From contig OY282442.1 of assembly GCA_958296115.1 (NCBI GenBank), positions 2,896,943-2,960,942 of the forward strand: a DNA stretch of 64,000 bases. Reading direction: 5' to 3'. The notes under the pieces were generated by a model that did no database searches, had not been told where the DNA came from, and saw only the letters and a list, made by a program, of their open reading frames with translations. The DNA is from an uncultured Dehalococcoidia bacterium (lineage in GTDB: Bacteria > Chloroflexota > Dehalococcoidia > Lucifugimonadales > CAJWER01). Each line of letters begins with the position of its first letter. Position 1 is the stretch's first letter. Both the position numbers and the translations under genes were made by a program. Positions 1 through 8,217 of the stretch are shown here, piece after piece.

Positions 1-22
1 CCACCAAAGAGGTTGAAGACAG

Positions 23-1762
23 TTGAATTCTGTAGAGCAATCCGGCCACCTGATGCTGACTGCGCTCGGTATGGGACCGGGGAAAGCGCGATACACCCTC
101 AATGGCAAGGAGGTCGAGGCGGACCTCGCCCCGGTCGCGCTTGTCGAGCTTCTGCCGGAGGAGGAGCCACCGGATCGCGTATTGGCCCTATGCACGCCAG
201 AGGCGAAGAATGAGACTTGGCCCAAGCTCGAAAAGCTGTTGCAGGGTCGGCTCTGCGTAGAGCCGGTCGAAGTCCCGGCCGGAGATGATGAAGACAGCAT
301 CGGCAAGTTCCTAGAGGCAGTTACCCGCGCTGTCCCGCGCGATGTTGATCTGACCGTGGACGTTACTCACGGGTACAGGCACTTCTCCTTCCTCACCTAT
401 GTCTCCGTGCTCTATCTGGCCGCGCTGCGCGGGGTTCGGGTTCGCGGCGCGTACTACGGCCTGCTGAATCGGGACGCTCCGAGTCCTTTCCTCGATCTGC
501 GCCCGCTTCTGGAGCTCCCTCGCTGGGTTCATGCTCTGGAGGTCTTGGGGGAAACCGGCAGCGCCTTGCCGATGGCAGAATTGCTGGGAGCCGATTCACA
601 GGCTGCGCCGGTCGCACGCGACATCTCGCGAGACTTGAGGCGCCTGTCAGAGGCGTATCTTTCCGGCCTGCCGTTGGAGCTGGGGTTGCAGGCTCGGAAG
701 ATGGGCGAGCGTAACAAGCCGCTCAGGCGGCTGCTCAGGGACGAGCGGCGGCTGCCTCTCGAACGGGAGTTGCGTGACCAGCTTGCCGGGATAATCAGGC
801 CCTTCGAGCTGGGGGCGCCAGTTTCCGGGCAGGGATGGAAGAATGACATTGCCCTCTCAGAAGGCGAGCTCTTGCGCCAAGCCTACATCATCGATGATCT
901 CCTGGGCCACGGACACACGGCCACGGCGCTGAGGCTGATGAACGAGTGGACGGTTTCCTGGGTCATCTGGCGCCAGCGTCTTGACGCCGAGTGGCTCAAT
1001 TATGGCAAGGTAAGGAAGCGGGCTGAAAATCTGCTCGGCGCAATCGTTGCCCTTCGCAAGACGCCAGATCTTAGCGATGCCCTGACCGAAGAACAGCGGT
1101 CGCTGGGCGCCTTCTGGGATGAGTTGAGAGCGTTGCGCAACGGTTACGCTCACCACGGGATGCGCCGGCAGGACCTCGCCAACGACAAGGATATTAAAGG
1201 GGAGGTCACTAGGGTTCTTGGATACTGGAAGACGTTGAAATCGCTGCCCGGCTTCTCGTTGTCTCTCGGCGATTCGCCCGGCGGCCTGGTACTGGTCAGT
1301 CCGATTGGCTTGCGCCCCGGCGTGCTGTTCAGCGCTATGATGGCGTGTCAGGCGGACGAGAACCGCGAAGAGCCGGCGACGTGCCTCATCATCTGCTCAA
1401 GAAAATCCGAGGACAAGATTGACGAGGCGTTGAAGCAAGCGGGATATGGCGGCAGGTTCGAACCGCTGCTCCTCGAAGACGCCTTTGGAGGCGGGCGCGA
1501 GGAGATCGAGAGGCTCGTGAAGGACGCCCGGGAGCATCTCATAGGCGCGGACGAGGTGGCTGTCAACGTGACCGGCGGTACGACGCTGATGGGCCTGGCC
1601 GCCGAGGCGATTGCGTCAGAAGCGCGCCGTTTCGCTCGCCCGACGCGCCGATTCGGATTGATAGACCGGAGACCTACAGAGCAACAGGACGCCGACCCCT
1701 ACCAAGCCGGCGAGCCGTTCTGGCTCGATGGGCCGGAGGATGACGATGCCAACCGTGATTGA
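23..1762 (+). CDS. CRISPR-associated CARF-HEPN ancillary ribonuclease (DxTHG family, Csx1/Csm6-like)
   Basis: Likely cyclic-oligoadenylate-activated RNase that acts downstream of the Cmr complex encoded directly behind it. The 579-residue protein has an N-terminal CARF domain with the DxTHG motif (DVTHG, residues 113-117). A HEPN-type R-X4-H motif follows (RNGYAH, residues 372-377), the usual RNase active site. Near the C-terminus VNVTGGT (514-520) resembles the nucleotide-binding loop of a second CARF-type domain. The start is TTG at 23 behind a GAGG; ATG at 53 (MLTALG) is an alternative because CARF proteins often begin with this first strand. The end overlaps cmr1 by 17 bp, so the two are probably co-translated. 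The upstream context lies outside the window. Family assignment is firm; the activating ligand is inferred. Confidence 0.85.
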   Translation: MNSVEQSGHLMLTALGMGPGKARYTLNGKEVEADLAPVALVELLPEEEPPDRVLALCTPEAKNETWPKLEKLLQGRLCVEPVEVPAGDDEDSIGKFLEAVTRAVPRDVDLTVDVTHGYRHFSFLTYVSVLYLAALRGVRVRGAYYGLLNRDAPSPFLDLRPLLELPRWVHALEVLGETGSALPMAELLGADSQAAPVARDISRDLRRLSEAYLSGLPLELGLQARKMGERNKPLRRLLRDERRLPLERELRDQLAGIIRPFELGAPVSGQGWKNDIALSEGELLRQAYIIDDLLGHGHTATALRLMNEWTVSWVIWRQRLDAEWLNYGKVRKRAENLLGAIVALRKTPDLSDALTEEQRSLGAFWDELRALRNGYAHHGMRRQDLANDKDIKGEVTRVLGYWKTLKSLPGFSLSLGDSPGGLVLVSPIGLRPGVLFSAMMACQADENREEPATCLIICSRKSEDKIDEALKQAGYGGRFEPLLLEDAFGGGREEIERLVKDAREHLIGADEVAVNVTGGTTLMGLAAEAIASEARRFARPTRRFGLIDRRPTEQQDADPYQAGEPFWLDGPEDDDANRD

Positions 1763-2786
1763 GGCAACCTACCGGGTCACGACGCCCATGTTCTGCGGGG
1801 GAGCCAATCCAGCAGACGCCGAGCTGCGTCTCCCAAGCTTCAAGGGCGCGCTGCGGTTCTGGTGGCGGGCGCTCGCATGGCCGCAGCCGGGGCTAAAAGG
1901 CGACCTCAAGGCAATCAAACGTGAGGAGGACGAGCTCTTCGGCAGCGCTGACAAGGGGCAGTCGCGCGTCTCAATGCGGCTCACGGACTACGTGAAGCCA
2001 CAGACCGGAGCAGGCTACTCGCTAGGGGCCGGTCAGGGCGCGAGATACCTTGGATACGGCGTCATGGAGCGAGGGACAAAAAACGAACGTGATTGCCTTG
2101 AGGCTCCTTTCAAATTCAGTGTTCGGATGCGTGCCCGCGAACTCGATGCGACACAGCGGAGATCGCTTCTGGACGCGCTGACCGCGCTTGGGGTCTTCGG
2201 CGGGATGGGCGCGAAGAGCCGCAAGGGGTACGGATCTCTGGCCCTACAGTCGTTGAAGGTGGACGGCGTAGAGCAATGGCAGGCGCCGCGGTCCATCGGC
2301 GAATTGCAAAGCGTCATTGGGTCGCTTCGAGTCCACGACAGCACGGATGATGTGCCTTACACAGCGATCTCCAAGCGAAGCCGTTGCCTCCTCTTGGAGA
2401 TCGACAATCGGTCTTCTCGGGGCCGCCGGCAATCTTCGCGCAGTGGTCGTCGGGCTGGTATGGATTTGCTTGACCGGATAGGCGTCGAACTGAAGGATGC
2501 CGTTACCGACGTCAAGGGCATACAGCGAATCGCCTTTGGGCTGCCCCGCGCGTCACGCGCCGCTTCCATCCCAAATGTTGAGCGCCGCGCCAGCCCGTTG
2601 TTCATCCACATCCACGAGTGCGGCAGCGCCCCTGTTGCGGTGTTGTCGTTCCTACCCGCTCGCTTCCTGCCTATGGGCAAAGCCTCCATTCCGGACGAGG
2701 ATACGCTATACAATCCTATCCACACGTTCCTTGACAAGTTGACTTCGCGCAGAGACGGCATCAGAGTGGTTGAAGTTCGGCCATGA
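1746..2786 (+). CDS. cmr1: Type III-B CRISPR RAMP protein Cmr1
   Basis: Cas7-like subunit that caps the Cmr effector near the 3' end of the crRNA and takes part in target RNA binding. The N-terminal stretch (MFCGGANP, then LPSFKGALRFWWRAL) is the hallmark Cmr1 RAMP sequence, and a glycine-rich GGMGAKSRKGYGS segment follows near residue 160. I chose ATG 1746 because GGAGG at 1735-1739 sits 6 nt upstream; ATG 1728 and 1740 are in frame but poorly placed. The gene overlaps the effector gene upstream and overlaps cmr2 by 4 bp. At 346 residues it is a normal length for the family. Confidence 0.93.
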   Translation: MPTVIEATYRVTTPMFCGGANPADAELRLPSFKGALRFWWRALAWPQPGLKGDLKAIKREEDELFGSADKGQSRVSMRLTDYVKPQTGAGYSLGAGQGARYLGYGVMERGTKNERDCLEAPFKFSVRMRARELDATQRRSLLDALTALGVFGGMGAKSRKGYGSLALQSLKVDGVEQWQAPRSIGELQSVIGSLRVHDSTDDVPYTAISKRSRCLLLEIDNRSSRGRRQSSRSGRRAGMDLLDRIGVELKDAVTDVKGIQRIAFGLPRASRAASIPNVERRASPLFIHIHECGSAPVAVLSFLPARFLPMGKASIPDEDTLYNPIHTFLDKLTSRRDGIRVVEVRP

Positions 2787-4714
2787 AGACACGCCTCGAC
2801 ATTTCGATAGGGCCTGTGCAGGGGTTCGTATCGCAGTCTCGCCGCACGCGGGACCTGTGGGGCAGCTCGTATCTGCTGGCGTTCCTGTCGGCGCACGCCA
2901 TGCGCGGCGCGAAAGAGGCTGGAGGCGAAATCGTACAGCCCAAAGTTGACAATGATCCGCTCTTCAAGTGGGTCTGTGAGGAGCGCGAGGGCGATCCTCC
3001 TCGAATAGGCACTTTGCCGAACCACTTCGTAGTAGAGACCGACGGCGACCCGAGGCCCATAGCGGCTGCAGCCACAGATTCGTTGTGCGTAGCATGGGCG
3101 CGGGTCTGCAACGCCGTATGGCGCTGCTTCGTCGAACATGCAGCCTCGGACGGAAAAGGAACAAAGGACATCTGGGATCGGCAGGTGAAAAGGTTCTGGG
3201 AAGTGACGTGGACTGCCGGCCCTTCTGATAACGGAGGCGGCGGCCTGCTTGCGCGCCGCAAGCATTGGCGCAGCCATCGCCCGCCTGACGAGCCCGGCGA
3301 CAAGTGCTCCATCATGCATGACCTGCAGGAGCTATCGGGGTTCATCCGCGCCCAGGACAGAGCCAAGCAGAACCAGTTCTGGAATCAAGTCCGGAGCCGA
3401 ATCAGAGGTCTTGACCTGCAGGACAACGAGCGGCTGTGCGCCATCGCGCTGGTGAAGCGGATGTTTCCGAGGGTAGCGGAGAACGCGCTGGGCTGGGATG
3501 TCGATGCCTCGCGCTGGCCCTCGACCGTGTACTTTGGCGCGGTTCCGTGGATCCGCCGCGTCATCGATGGCGCGCCGGAGAAGGCGCGTGAGTACGCGAA
3601 TCTGGCCAGGGAGACCGCCGCGGAGGATGTGTTCCCCATGCAGTCCCCGCCATTCGAGGGCCTGCTCGCGCCAGAGGCCGGCGACTTCCCGAAGCTGGAC
3701 GCAAACTACATGCACAGCGACTTCGTGTTGGACAAGAGGCTGTCCCAGCTGAAGGACGGCGTGGGCCAAGATAAGCGGGAGGAGTTGGCCGGCGCGTTGA
3801 AGCGTATCTACGATACGAAGGATGCGCAAGGTAAGTTGCTGGGGCCGCCGAGCTCGTTCTATGCGCTGCTGCTGGCGGACGGCGATAGATTGGGGAAGTT
3901 GGTTGGCGCGGCCGGTGGCGATGTCGTGAGCAAGGCCCTGGCCAAGTTCACGGATAGGGTCCCAAAGGTCGTGGGCAGGCATGACGGCGTGCCGGTCTAT
4001 GCCGGCGGCGACGACGTGCTGGCGATGCTCACCGCGGATAGCGCGCTGGACTGCGCGGATGAGCTGTCCAACGCCTACGGAGAGGCATTTGGCAGCGCCG
4101 TTGCGAAAGGCGAAGCTACCTTGTCCGCCGCCGTCGTTTTCGCTCATGCCCGGCTGCCGCTCAGCTCGGTCCTCCGGGAGGCGCATCGCCTGCTGGACGA
4201 CGTCGCCAAAGACGGCAACGGGCGGAACTCGTTAGCTGCGGCTGTGCTGAAGCGGGGTGGGCTGCACTGCGAGTGGGTCACCACGTGGGTTCGGGGCCCT
4301 GATGGTGATGAGGACCGCGCCGTGGCTCTGCTAGACCAGCTGAAGTCAGCCCTGGTCTACAACGCGACGGAGCCCGGGCTTTCGTCGTCGCTGATCTATC
4401 GGATTCGGGATACCCTCTCGATGCTCTGCGGCTGGGACAGCTGGCGACCCGGCGAATGGGGCGCTGTTCCCGATGGCATCGAGATCGAGCCGTTCCTGCG
4501 GGCCGAGACATTTCGCAGCCTGGACATCAGGATGGACGAACACGCGGCGGAGCGCGCCGAATCCCTCGCTTCTCGTGTCGTCGGACTTCTTTCCCCTGCC
4601 CGCAACCCACAGCCGGCGGAAGGCGGCGGCGACAGAATCACCGAAGCCGGCGTCGACGCGCTTCTGCTCGCGCGGTTCCTGGCTGACCCTGACGACCAGG
4701 AGGCATACCGATGA
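2783..4714 (+). CDS. cmr2: Type III-B CRISPR Cas10/Cmr2 lacking the HD domain
   Basis: Large subunit of the Cmr complex and probable cyclic oligoadenylate synthetase. At 643 residues it is shorter than the usual Cmr2. It opens directly with the IGPVQGFVSQSRRTRDLW segment that normally follows the N-terminal HD nuclease, so the HD domain is absent. The palm region is intact: LLADGDRLGKLVG, then GGDD at residues 408-411 (YAGGDDVLAML). This suggests signalling without Cas10 DNase activity, consistent with the CARF-HEPN gene in the same operon. It overlaps cmr1 and cmr3 by 4 bp each. No in-frame HD-encoding sequence lies upstream, since cmr1 occupies that stretch. Confidence 0.94.
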   Translation: MKTRLDISIGPVQGFVSQSRRTRDLWGSSYLLAFLSAHAMRGAKEAGGEIVQPKVDNDPLFKWVCEEREGDPPRIGTLPNHFVVETDGDPRPIAAAATDSLCVAWARVCNAVWRCFVEHAASDGKGTKDIWDRQVKRFWEVTWTAGPSDNGGGGLLARRKHWRSHRPPDEPGDKCSIMHDLQELSGFIRAQDRAKQNQFWNQVRSRIRGLDLQDNERLCAIALVKRMFPRVAENALGWDVDASRWPSTVYFGAVPWIRRVIDGAPEKAREYANLARETAAEDVFPMQSPPFEGLLAPEAGDFPKLDANYMHSDFVLDKRLSQLKDGVGQDKREELAGALKRIYDTKDAQGKLLGPPSSFYALLLADGDRLGKLVGAAGGDVVSKALAKFTDRVPKVVGRHDGVPVYAGGDDVLAMLTADSALDCADELSNAYGEAFGSAVAKGEATLSAAVVFAHARLPLSSVLREAHRLLDDVAKDGNGRNSLAAAVLKRGGLHCEWVTTWVRGPDGDEDRAVALLDQLKSALVYNATEPGLSSSLIYRIRDTLSMLCGWDSWRPGEWGAVPDGIEIEPFLRAETFRSLDIRMDEHAAERAESLASRVVGLLSPARNPQPAEGGGDRITEAGVDALLLARFLADPDDQEAYR

Positions 4715-5802
4715 CTGGCGTTCAGCTCTGCCCGGTAGATACCTGGTTCTTTCGGGATGGCTCCCCATTCACGATGAACGCCGCGCCGCAGGAGAACGTC
4801 GAAAGCCTGTTCCCCCCGCATCCTCCCACGGTCGTGGGAGCCCTGCGGTCTGCGCTGGCTCACAACAACGGCTGGGATGGCGCTGATTCATGGCCTCAGG
4901 AAATCTGCGACGCGCTAGGAGACGGCCCCGACCTTGGGAAGGTCAAGATTGAGGGCATGTTCCTGCTTCGCTGCGGCCAGCCGCTGTTCCGGATGCCTCG
5001 CCACCTGCTCGGAGTCACCAAGCGCAGCAGATGGCGTCCCAAAGCCCTGCTGCGCCCAGGCCAGCCGGTAGCGTGCGACCTTGGCGAGGTTCGTCTTCCG
5101 AAGTTGGGGGGTTCGATTCAGGACGCGACGCTCAAGCCCAGCGATGGCGAATGGCTTACGGCTACCGGACTGAACGCGGCGCGGCGCGGCGAACTCCCAT
5201 GCCAGGACGATGTTGTGCCGAGCCGCTGCCTCTGGTCGTCGGAATCGAGGATCGGGCTGGAACGCGATACGAAAAAGCGCACTGCACGCGAAGGTATGCT
5301 CTATAGTACCGTACACGTCCGCCTCAAGGCCGGTGTGTCCCTCGGAGCGCGTGTATCGGGTCTGCCCAAAAGCTGGGCATGGCCATTCGAGCAGATGACG
5401 CCCTTGGGCGGCGAGAGCAGGCTCGCGGAGCTTCGGCGATGGGATGCGGCAGTGGGTATCGAGCCGCCGAGCGGCGCAATCCAGGAGAGCGGCAGGGCGG
5501 CAATCATCGCCTTGTCGCCGGTGGACATGGAGATTGAGCCGGGCGCCGAGATCCCGGGCCTTGGCGTCCGCGTCGTATCAGCCTGCATGGACCGGCCGCA
5601 GCGAATCGGCGGCTGGGATTCGCTGAAGCCGCGTCCGCTGCCGATTCGGTCAGTTCTGCCGGCGGGAAGCGTGCTATTCTGCGAGGCATCAGAACCGGAG
5701 CTTCTTGCACGAGCAGCTTCGACAGAGAGCGGGCTGGCCCGCATCGGCGAGCGGACGGAGTGGGGTTTCGGGCTCGTGGCGCTCGGCGTCTGGCCCGACT
5801 GA
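4711..5802 (+). CDS. cmr3: Type III-B CRISPR RAMP protein Cmr3
   Basis: Cas5-like subunit that holds the 5' handle of the crRNA at the base of the Cmr complex, next to Cas10. The N-terminus (VDTWFFRDGSPF, then LFPPHPPTVVGALRSAL) is diagnostic for Cmr3, and a late glycine-rich segment (RIGERTEWGFGLVALG) forms the second RAMP signature. At 363 residues its size is typical. The ATG overlaps the cmr2 stop (ATGA) and cmr4 starts 14 bp downstream, so expression is coupled in the operon. Confidence 0.93.
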   Translation: MTGVQLCPVDTWFFRDGSPFTMNAAPQENVESLFPPHPPTVVGALRSALAHNNGWDGADSWPQEICDALGDGPDLGKVKIEGMFLLRCGQPLFRMPRHLLGVTKRSRWRPKALLRPGQPVACDLGEVRLPKLGGSIQDATLKPSDGEWLTATGLNAARRGELPCQDDVVPSRCLWSSESRIGLERDTKKRTAREGMLYSTVHVRLKAGVSLGARVSGLPKSWAWPFEQMTPLGGESRLAELRRWDAAVGIEPPSGAIQESGRAAIIALSPVDMEIEPGAEIPGLGVRVVSACMDRPQRIGGWDSLKPRPLPIRSVLPAGSVLFCEASEPELLARAASTESGLARIGERTEWGFGLVALGVWPD

Positions 5803-5816
5803 CAGGAGGACATGCG

Positions 5817-6635
5817 ATGAGAACAACCATGCTCGGCCTGCTGGCCGAGACTGCTATCCATCCCGGCTCGGGACGCGGAATGGGCGTCGTGGACCTGCCG
5901 GTGGCGCGCGAGGCAGCGACCGACTACCCGGTGATTGTGGGTTCGAGCCTGAAGGGCGCGCTTCGAGACAAGATGGAGAGGAGCGGGGCAGGGAATCCGA
6001 AGGACCACTTCGGCAAACCGGACAGGGCAGGCGACCTCCTGGTCTCTGACGGACGCCTGTTGCTACTGCCCGTCCGCAGCCTGACTGCATCGTACCGCTG
6101 GGCGACCTGCGCGCACATCTTGGAAAGATATAGTCGGGACCTCGCCCGCGCCGGCCTGCCGCCTTCGCCTGCGAAGCAGGCCGTCTCAGAGGGCGAGGCG
6201 CTGGCTACCGGCGAAGGCGACATGTTCTTGGAAGAGCGGCAGTTCTCCATCAACGGCAAACTACCGGACGGCTTGGTTGATTCGATAGCGCCTCTGATTC
6301 TCCACGACCATACTCGGAACCGCCTGGTCAATCAGATCGCTGTTCTGAACGACGATGACTTCGCGTGGTTCGTCCGATACGGCCTTTCCCTCCAGGCGCG
6401 CAATGTGCTCGAAGACGGAACCAAGAAGAGCGCGAACCTGTGGTACGAAGAGACGCTTCCGCCAGATACAGTGATGTACGCGCTCATCTCCGGTCGCAGC
6501 TACGACGCGCTCGGAGCGCTGGACGGCCTCTTTCCAGGCAGCGACCCCTATCTGCAGGTCGGCGGCAACGAGACTGTGGGGCAGGGCTGGTTCGCGGTCA
6601 GCTCCCGCAGCGCCAACGTAGGGGGTGAGCAGTGA
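5817..6635 (+). CDS. cmr4: Type III-B CRISPR RAMP protein Cmr4
   Basis: Cas7 backbone subunit, repeated along the crRNA, which carries the target-RNA cleavage site in known Cmr complexes. The sequence shows LLAETAIHPGSGRGMGVVD, VIVGSSLKGALRDKME and a C-terminal VGGNETVGQGWF, the standard Cmr4 signatures. The start ATG 5817 is supported by AGGAGGA at 5804-5810; an upstream in-frame ATG at 5760 lies inside cmr3 and has no ribosome site. The length of 272 residues is normal. Confidence 0.93.
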   Translation: MRTTMLGLLAETAIHPGSGRGMGVVDLPVAREAATDYPVIVGSSLKGALRDKMERSGAGNPKDHFGKPDRAGDLLVSDGRLLLLPVRSLTASYRWATCAHILERYSRDLARAGLPPSPAKQAVSEGEALATGEGDMFLEERQFSINGKLPDGLVDSIAPLILHDHTRNRLVNQIAVLNDDDFAWFVRYGLSLQARNVLEDGTKKSANLWYEETLPPDTVMYALISGRSYDALGALDGLFPGSDPYLQVGGNETVGQGWFAVSSRSANVGGEQ

Positions 6636-7039
6636 GTACGACGGAACAGCGGCGCGCCAAGGACGCCTTGGCTCGAGTCAAGGAGATCGGTGGCGAGTCT
6701 AAACCCTTCAAAGAGAGGTATGGCAGTTACGTCGACCGCCTGGGTCCTGCCATCGTGATGAACGGTCTGGGGCAGGCGCTGGCGACAGAACTCGCCGCGG
6801 CATCGGACCGGAAGGGTGACGATAAGCGCGCTCACTACAAGCTCTATGACAGCGTTCAGCGCTGGCTCTGCCGCAAAGACGAGGGCGTATATCCTTCGGC
6901 CCCCGACCTGCTGACGGCCATCATGGAGCACGACCAGTCGCGCTACCTGCGCGCGCAGGGCGAGGCTCTGGCGTGGCTGGAGTGGCACAAGAAGTTCTGC
7001 CGCGCTTACCTCCCAGCCGACGACGGGGGCGGCGAATGA
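6632..7039 (+). CDS. cmr5: Type III-B CRISPR small subunit Cmr5 (Cas11)
   Basis: Small alpha-helical subunit that stacks along the Cmr filament and helps position target RNA. The protein is 135 residues and almost entirely helical, with the family-like central GPAIVMNGLGQALA and C-terminal RAQGEALAWLEWHKKF segments. The start codon is GTG at 6632, overlapping the cmr4 stop; the 3' end overlaps the cmr6 ATG (ATGA). Identification rests on both sequence and its position between cmr4 and cmr6. Confidence 0.9.
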   Translation: MSTTEQRRAKDALARVKEIGGESKPFKERYGSYVDRLGPAIVMNGLGQALATELAAASDRKGDDKRAHYKLYDSVQRWLCRKDEGVYPSAPDLLTAIMEHDQSRYLRAQGEALAWLEWHKKFCRAYLPADDGGGE

Positions 7040-8163
7040 CCCTGCCGCTGTACCGCAATGCAAGCTCATCACTGCCGGGGCGCGTCGCCGAAGGGCACGC
7101 CGGCCTCTGGTTCGACAAGTTCTGCAACACATGGGAGCAAAGACGCGATTCGTGGAGCATGTCAGGTGACGGCCAGCGCAACTCGAAGCTCGAGTGGATT
7201 CGAACCCTCACTCGTGGAGCTGTTGGCTCGAAAGACCAAATCGAGGAGAGCGCGCTGCGGATGATGCGCCTCGTCGAGGGACGCGACGGGACGTGGGCAG
7301 TCTTCACTGCGGAGTCGCGCTTCGTGACGGGCCTGGGGCGCAGCCATCCGGTCGAGAACGGGTTCGCCTGGCATCCGACGCTGGGCGCTCCGTACCTGCC
7401 GGGCAGCTCTATCAAGGGGATGGTTGGCGCCTGGGCGAAAGAGGAGGGGGTAACTAAGGAGGTTGCCGATCGCCTGTTCGGGACGAGCGGGCAAGTGGGA
7501 ACGGCCTGCATTTTGGACGCGATTCCCATCGAACCTGTGGGCCTCGAAGCCGACGTCATGACTCCTCACTACGCTGGTTGGAGCGAAGAATGCCCGCCGG
7601 GCGACTGGCGCTCGCCGACGCCAATCCCCTTCTTGGTTACCGCCGCTGGGACATCGTTCCTGTTCGGCGTCATGCCTCGCGGCGGAGAGACGAAGGCGGA
7701 CATGGAGATGGTGGAGAAGTGGCTCCGTGAGGCGTTGGAGTGGGCTGGGGCCGGGGCCAAGACGGCGGTCGGCTACGGACGCTTTAGCCGCAACGATGAG
7801 AAGAGGGCCGGCCTCAAGCGGCAGCTCAGCGAATCTGTACAGCGTCGTAATAAACAAATCCGTCAGGAGGCGGAGGCGAGGGAGCGAGAAGAGCGGTTGG
7901 CTTCGTTCAGTCCTGTCGAGCGGGAGATACAAGAGATGATCGACAAACGCCAAGACCCAGGCATGCCCGAAACAACCGCGATATACATGGCGGTCGGCGA
8001 TGGGCGTTGGTCGGGCGACGAGAAGATAGAGGCCGCGCGTTGGCTGGAGACCAAGATGAAGGCCAAGAACCAGTGGAAAGAGACGACACAGTTCAAGAAC
8101 CCCTCAAAGGACCGTGATTATAATCGGACGCGGCAGATCATTCGTTGGCTGAACGGGGAGTGA
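7036..8163 (+). CDS. cmr6: Type III-B CRISPR RAMP protein Cmr6
   Basis: Cas7-like subunit that sits with Cmr1 at the 3' end of the crRNA. Recognisable Cmr6 signatures are HPVENGFAWHPTLGAPYLPGS followed closely by SIKGMV, and the later AGAKTAVGYGRFS. The last 110 residues are charged and partly coiled-coil (RQEAEAREREERLASF), an extension beyond the RAMP core. I start at ATG 7036, which overlaps the cmr5 stop; the longer frame from 6973 lies inside cmr5. It is the last gene of the operon, followed by a hairpin and a convergent gene. Confidence 0.9.
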   Translation: MTLPLYRNASSSLPGRVAEGHAGLWFDKFCNTWEQRRDSWSMSGDGQRNSKLEWIRTLTRGAVGSKDQIEESALRMMRLVEGRDGTWAVFTAESRFVTGLGRSHPVENGFAWHPTLGAPYLPGSSIKGMVGAWAKEEGVTKEVADRLFGTSGQVGTACILDAIPIEPVGLEADVMTPHYAGWSEECPPGDWRSPTPIPFLVTAAGTSFLFGVMPRGGETKADMEMVEKWLREALEWAGAGAKTAVGYGRFSRNDEKRAGLKRQLSESVQRRNKQIRQEAEAREREERLASFSPVEREIQEMIDKRQDPGMPETTAIYMAVGDGRWSGDEKIEAARWLETKMKAKNQWKETTQFKNPSKDRDYNRTRQIIRWLNGE

Positions 8164-8165
8164 AT

Positions 8166-8187
8166 CGGTCTCCTTCACGAAGGACCG
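8166..8187 (+). terminator. Hairpin between convergent cmr6 and R-M genes
   Basis: CGG and TCCTT pair with AAGGA and CCG around a CACG loop, with a 2-nt bulge, directly after the cmr6 stop. There is no clear T-tract, so it is a weak terminator candidate that could serve both converging transcripts. Confidence 0.4.
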
Positions 8188-8217
8188 GATTAGGCCCGCG
8201 ACTCGACGAAAGGCGGC

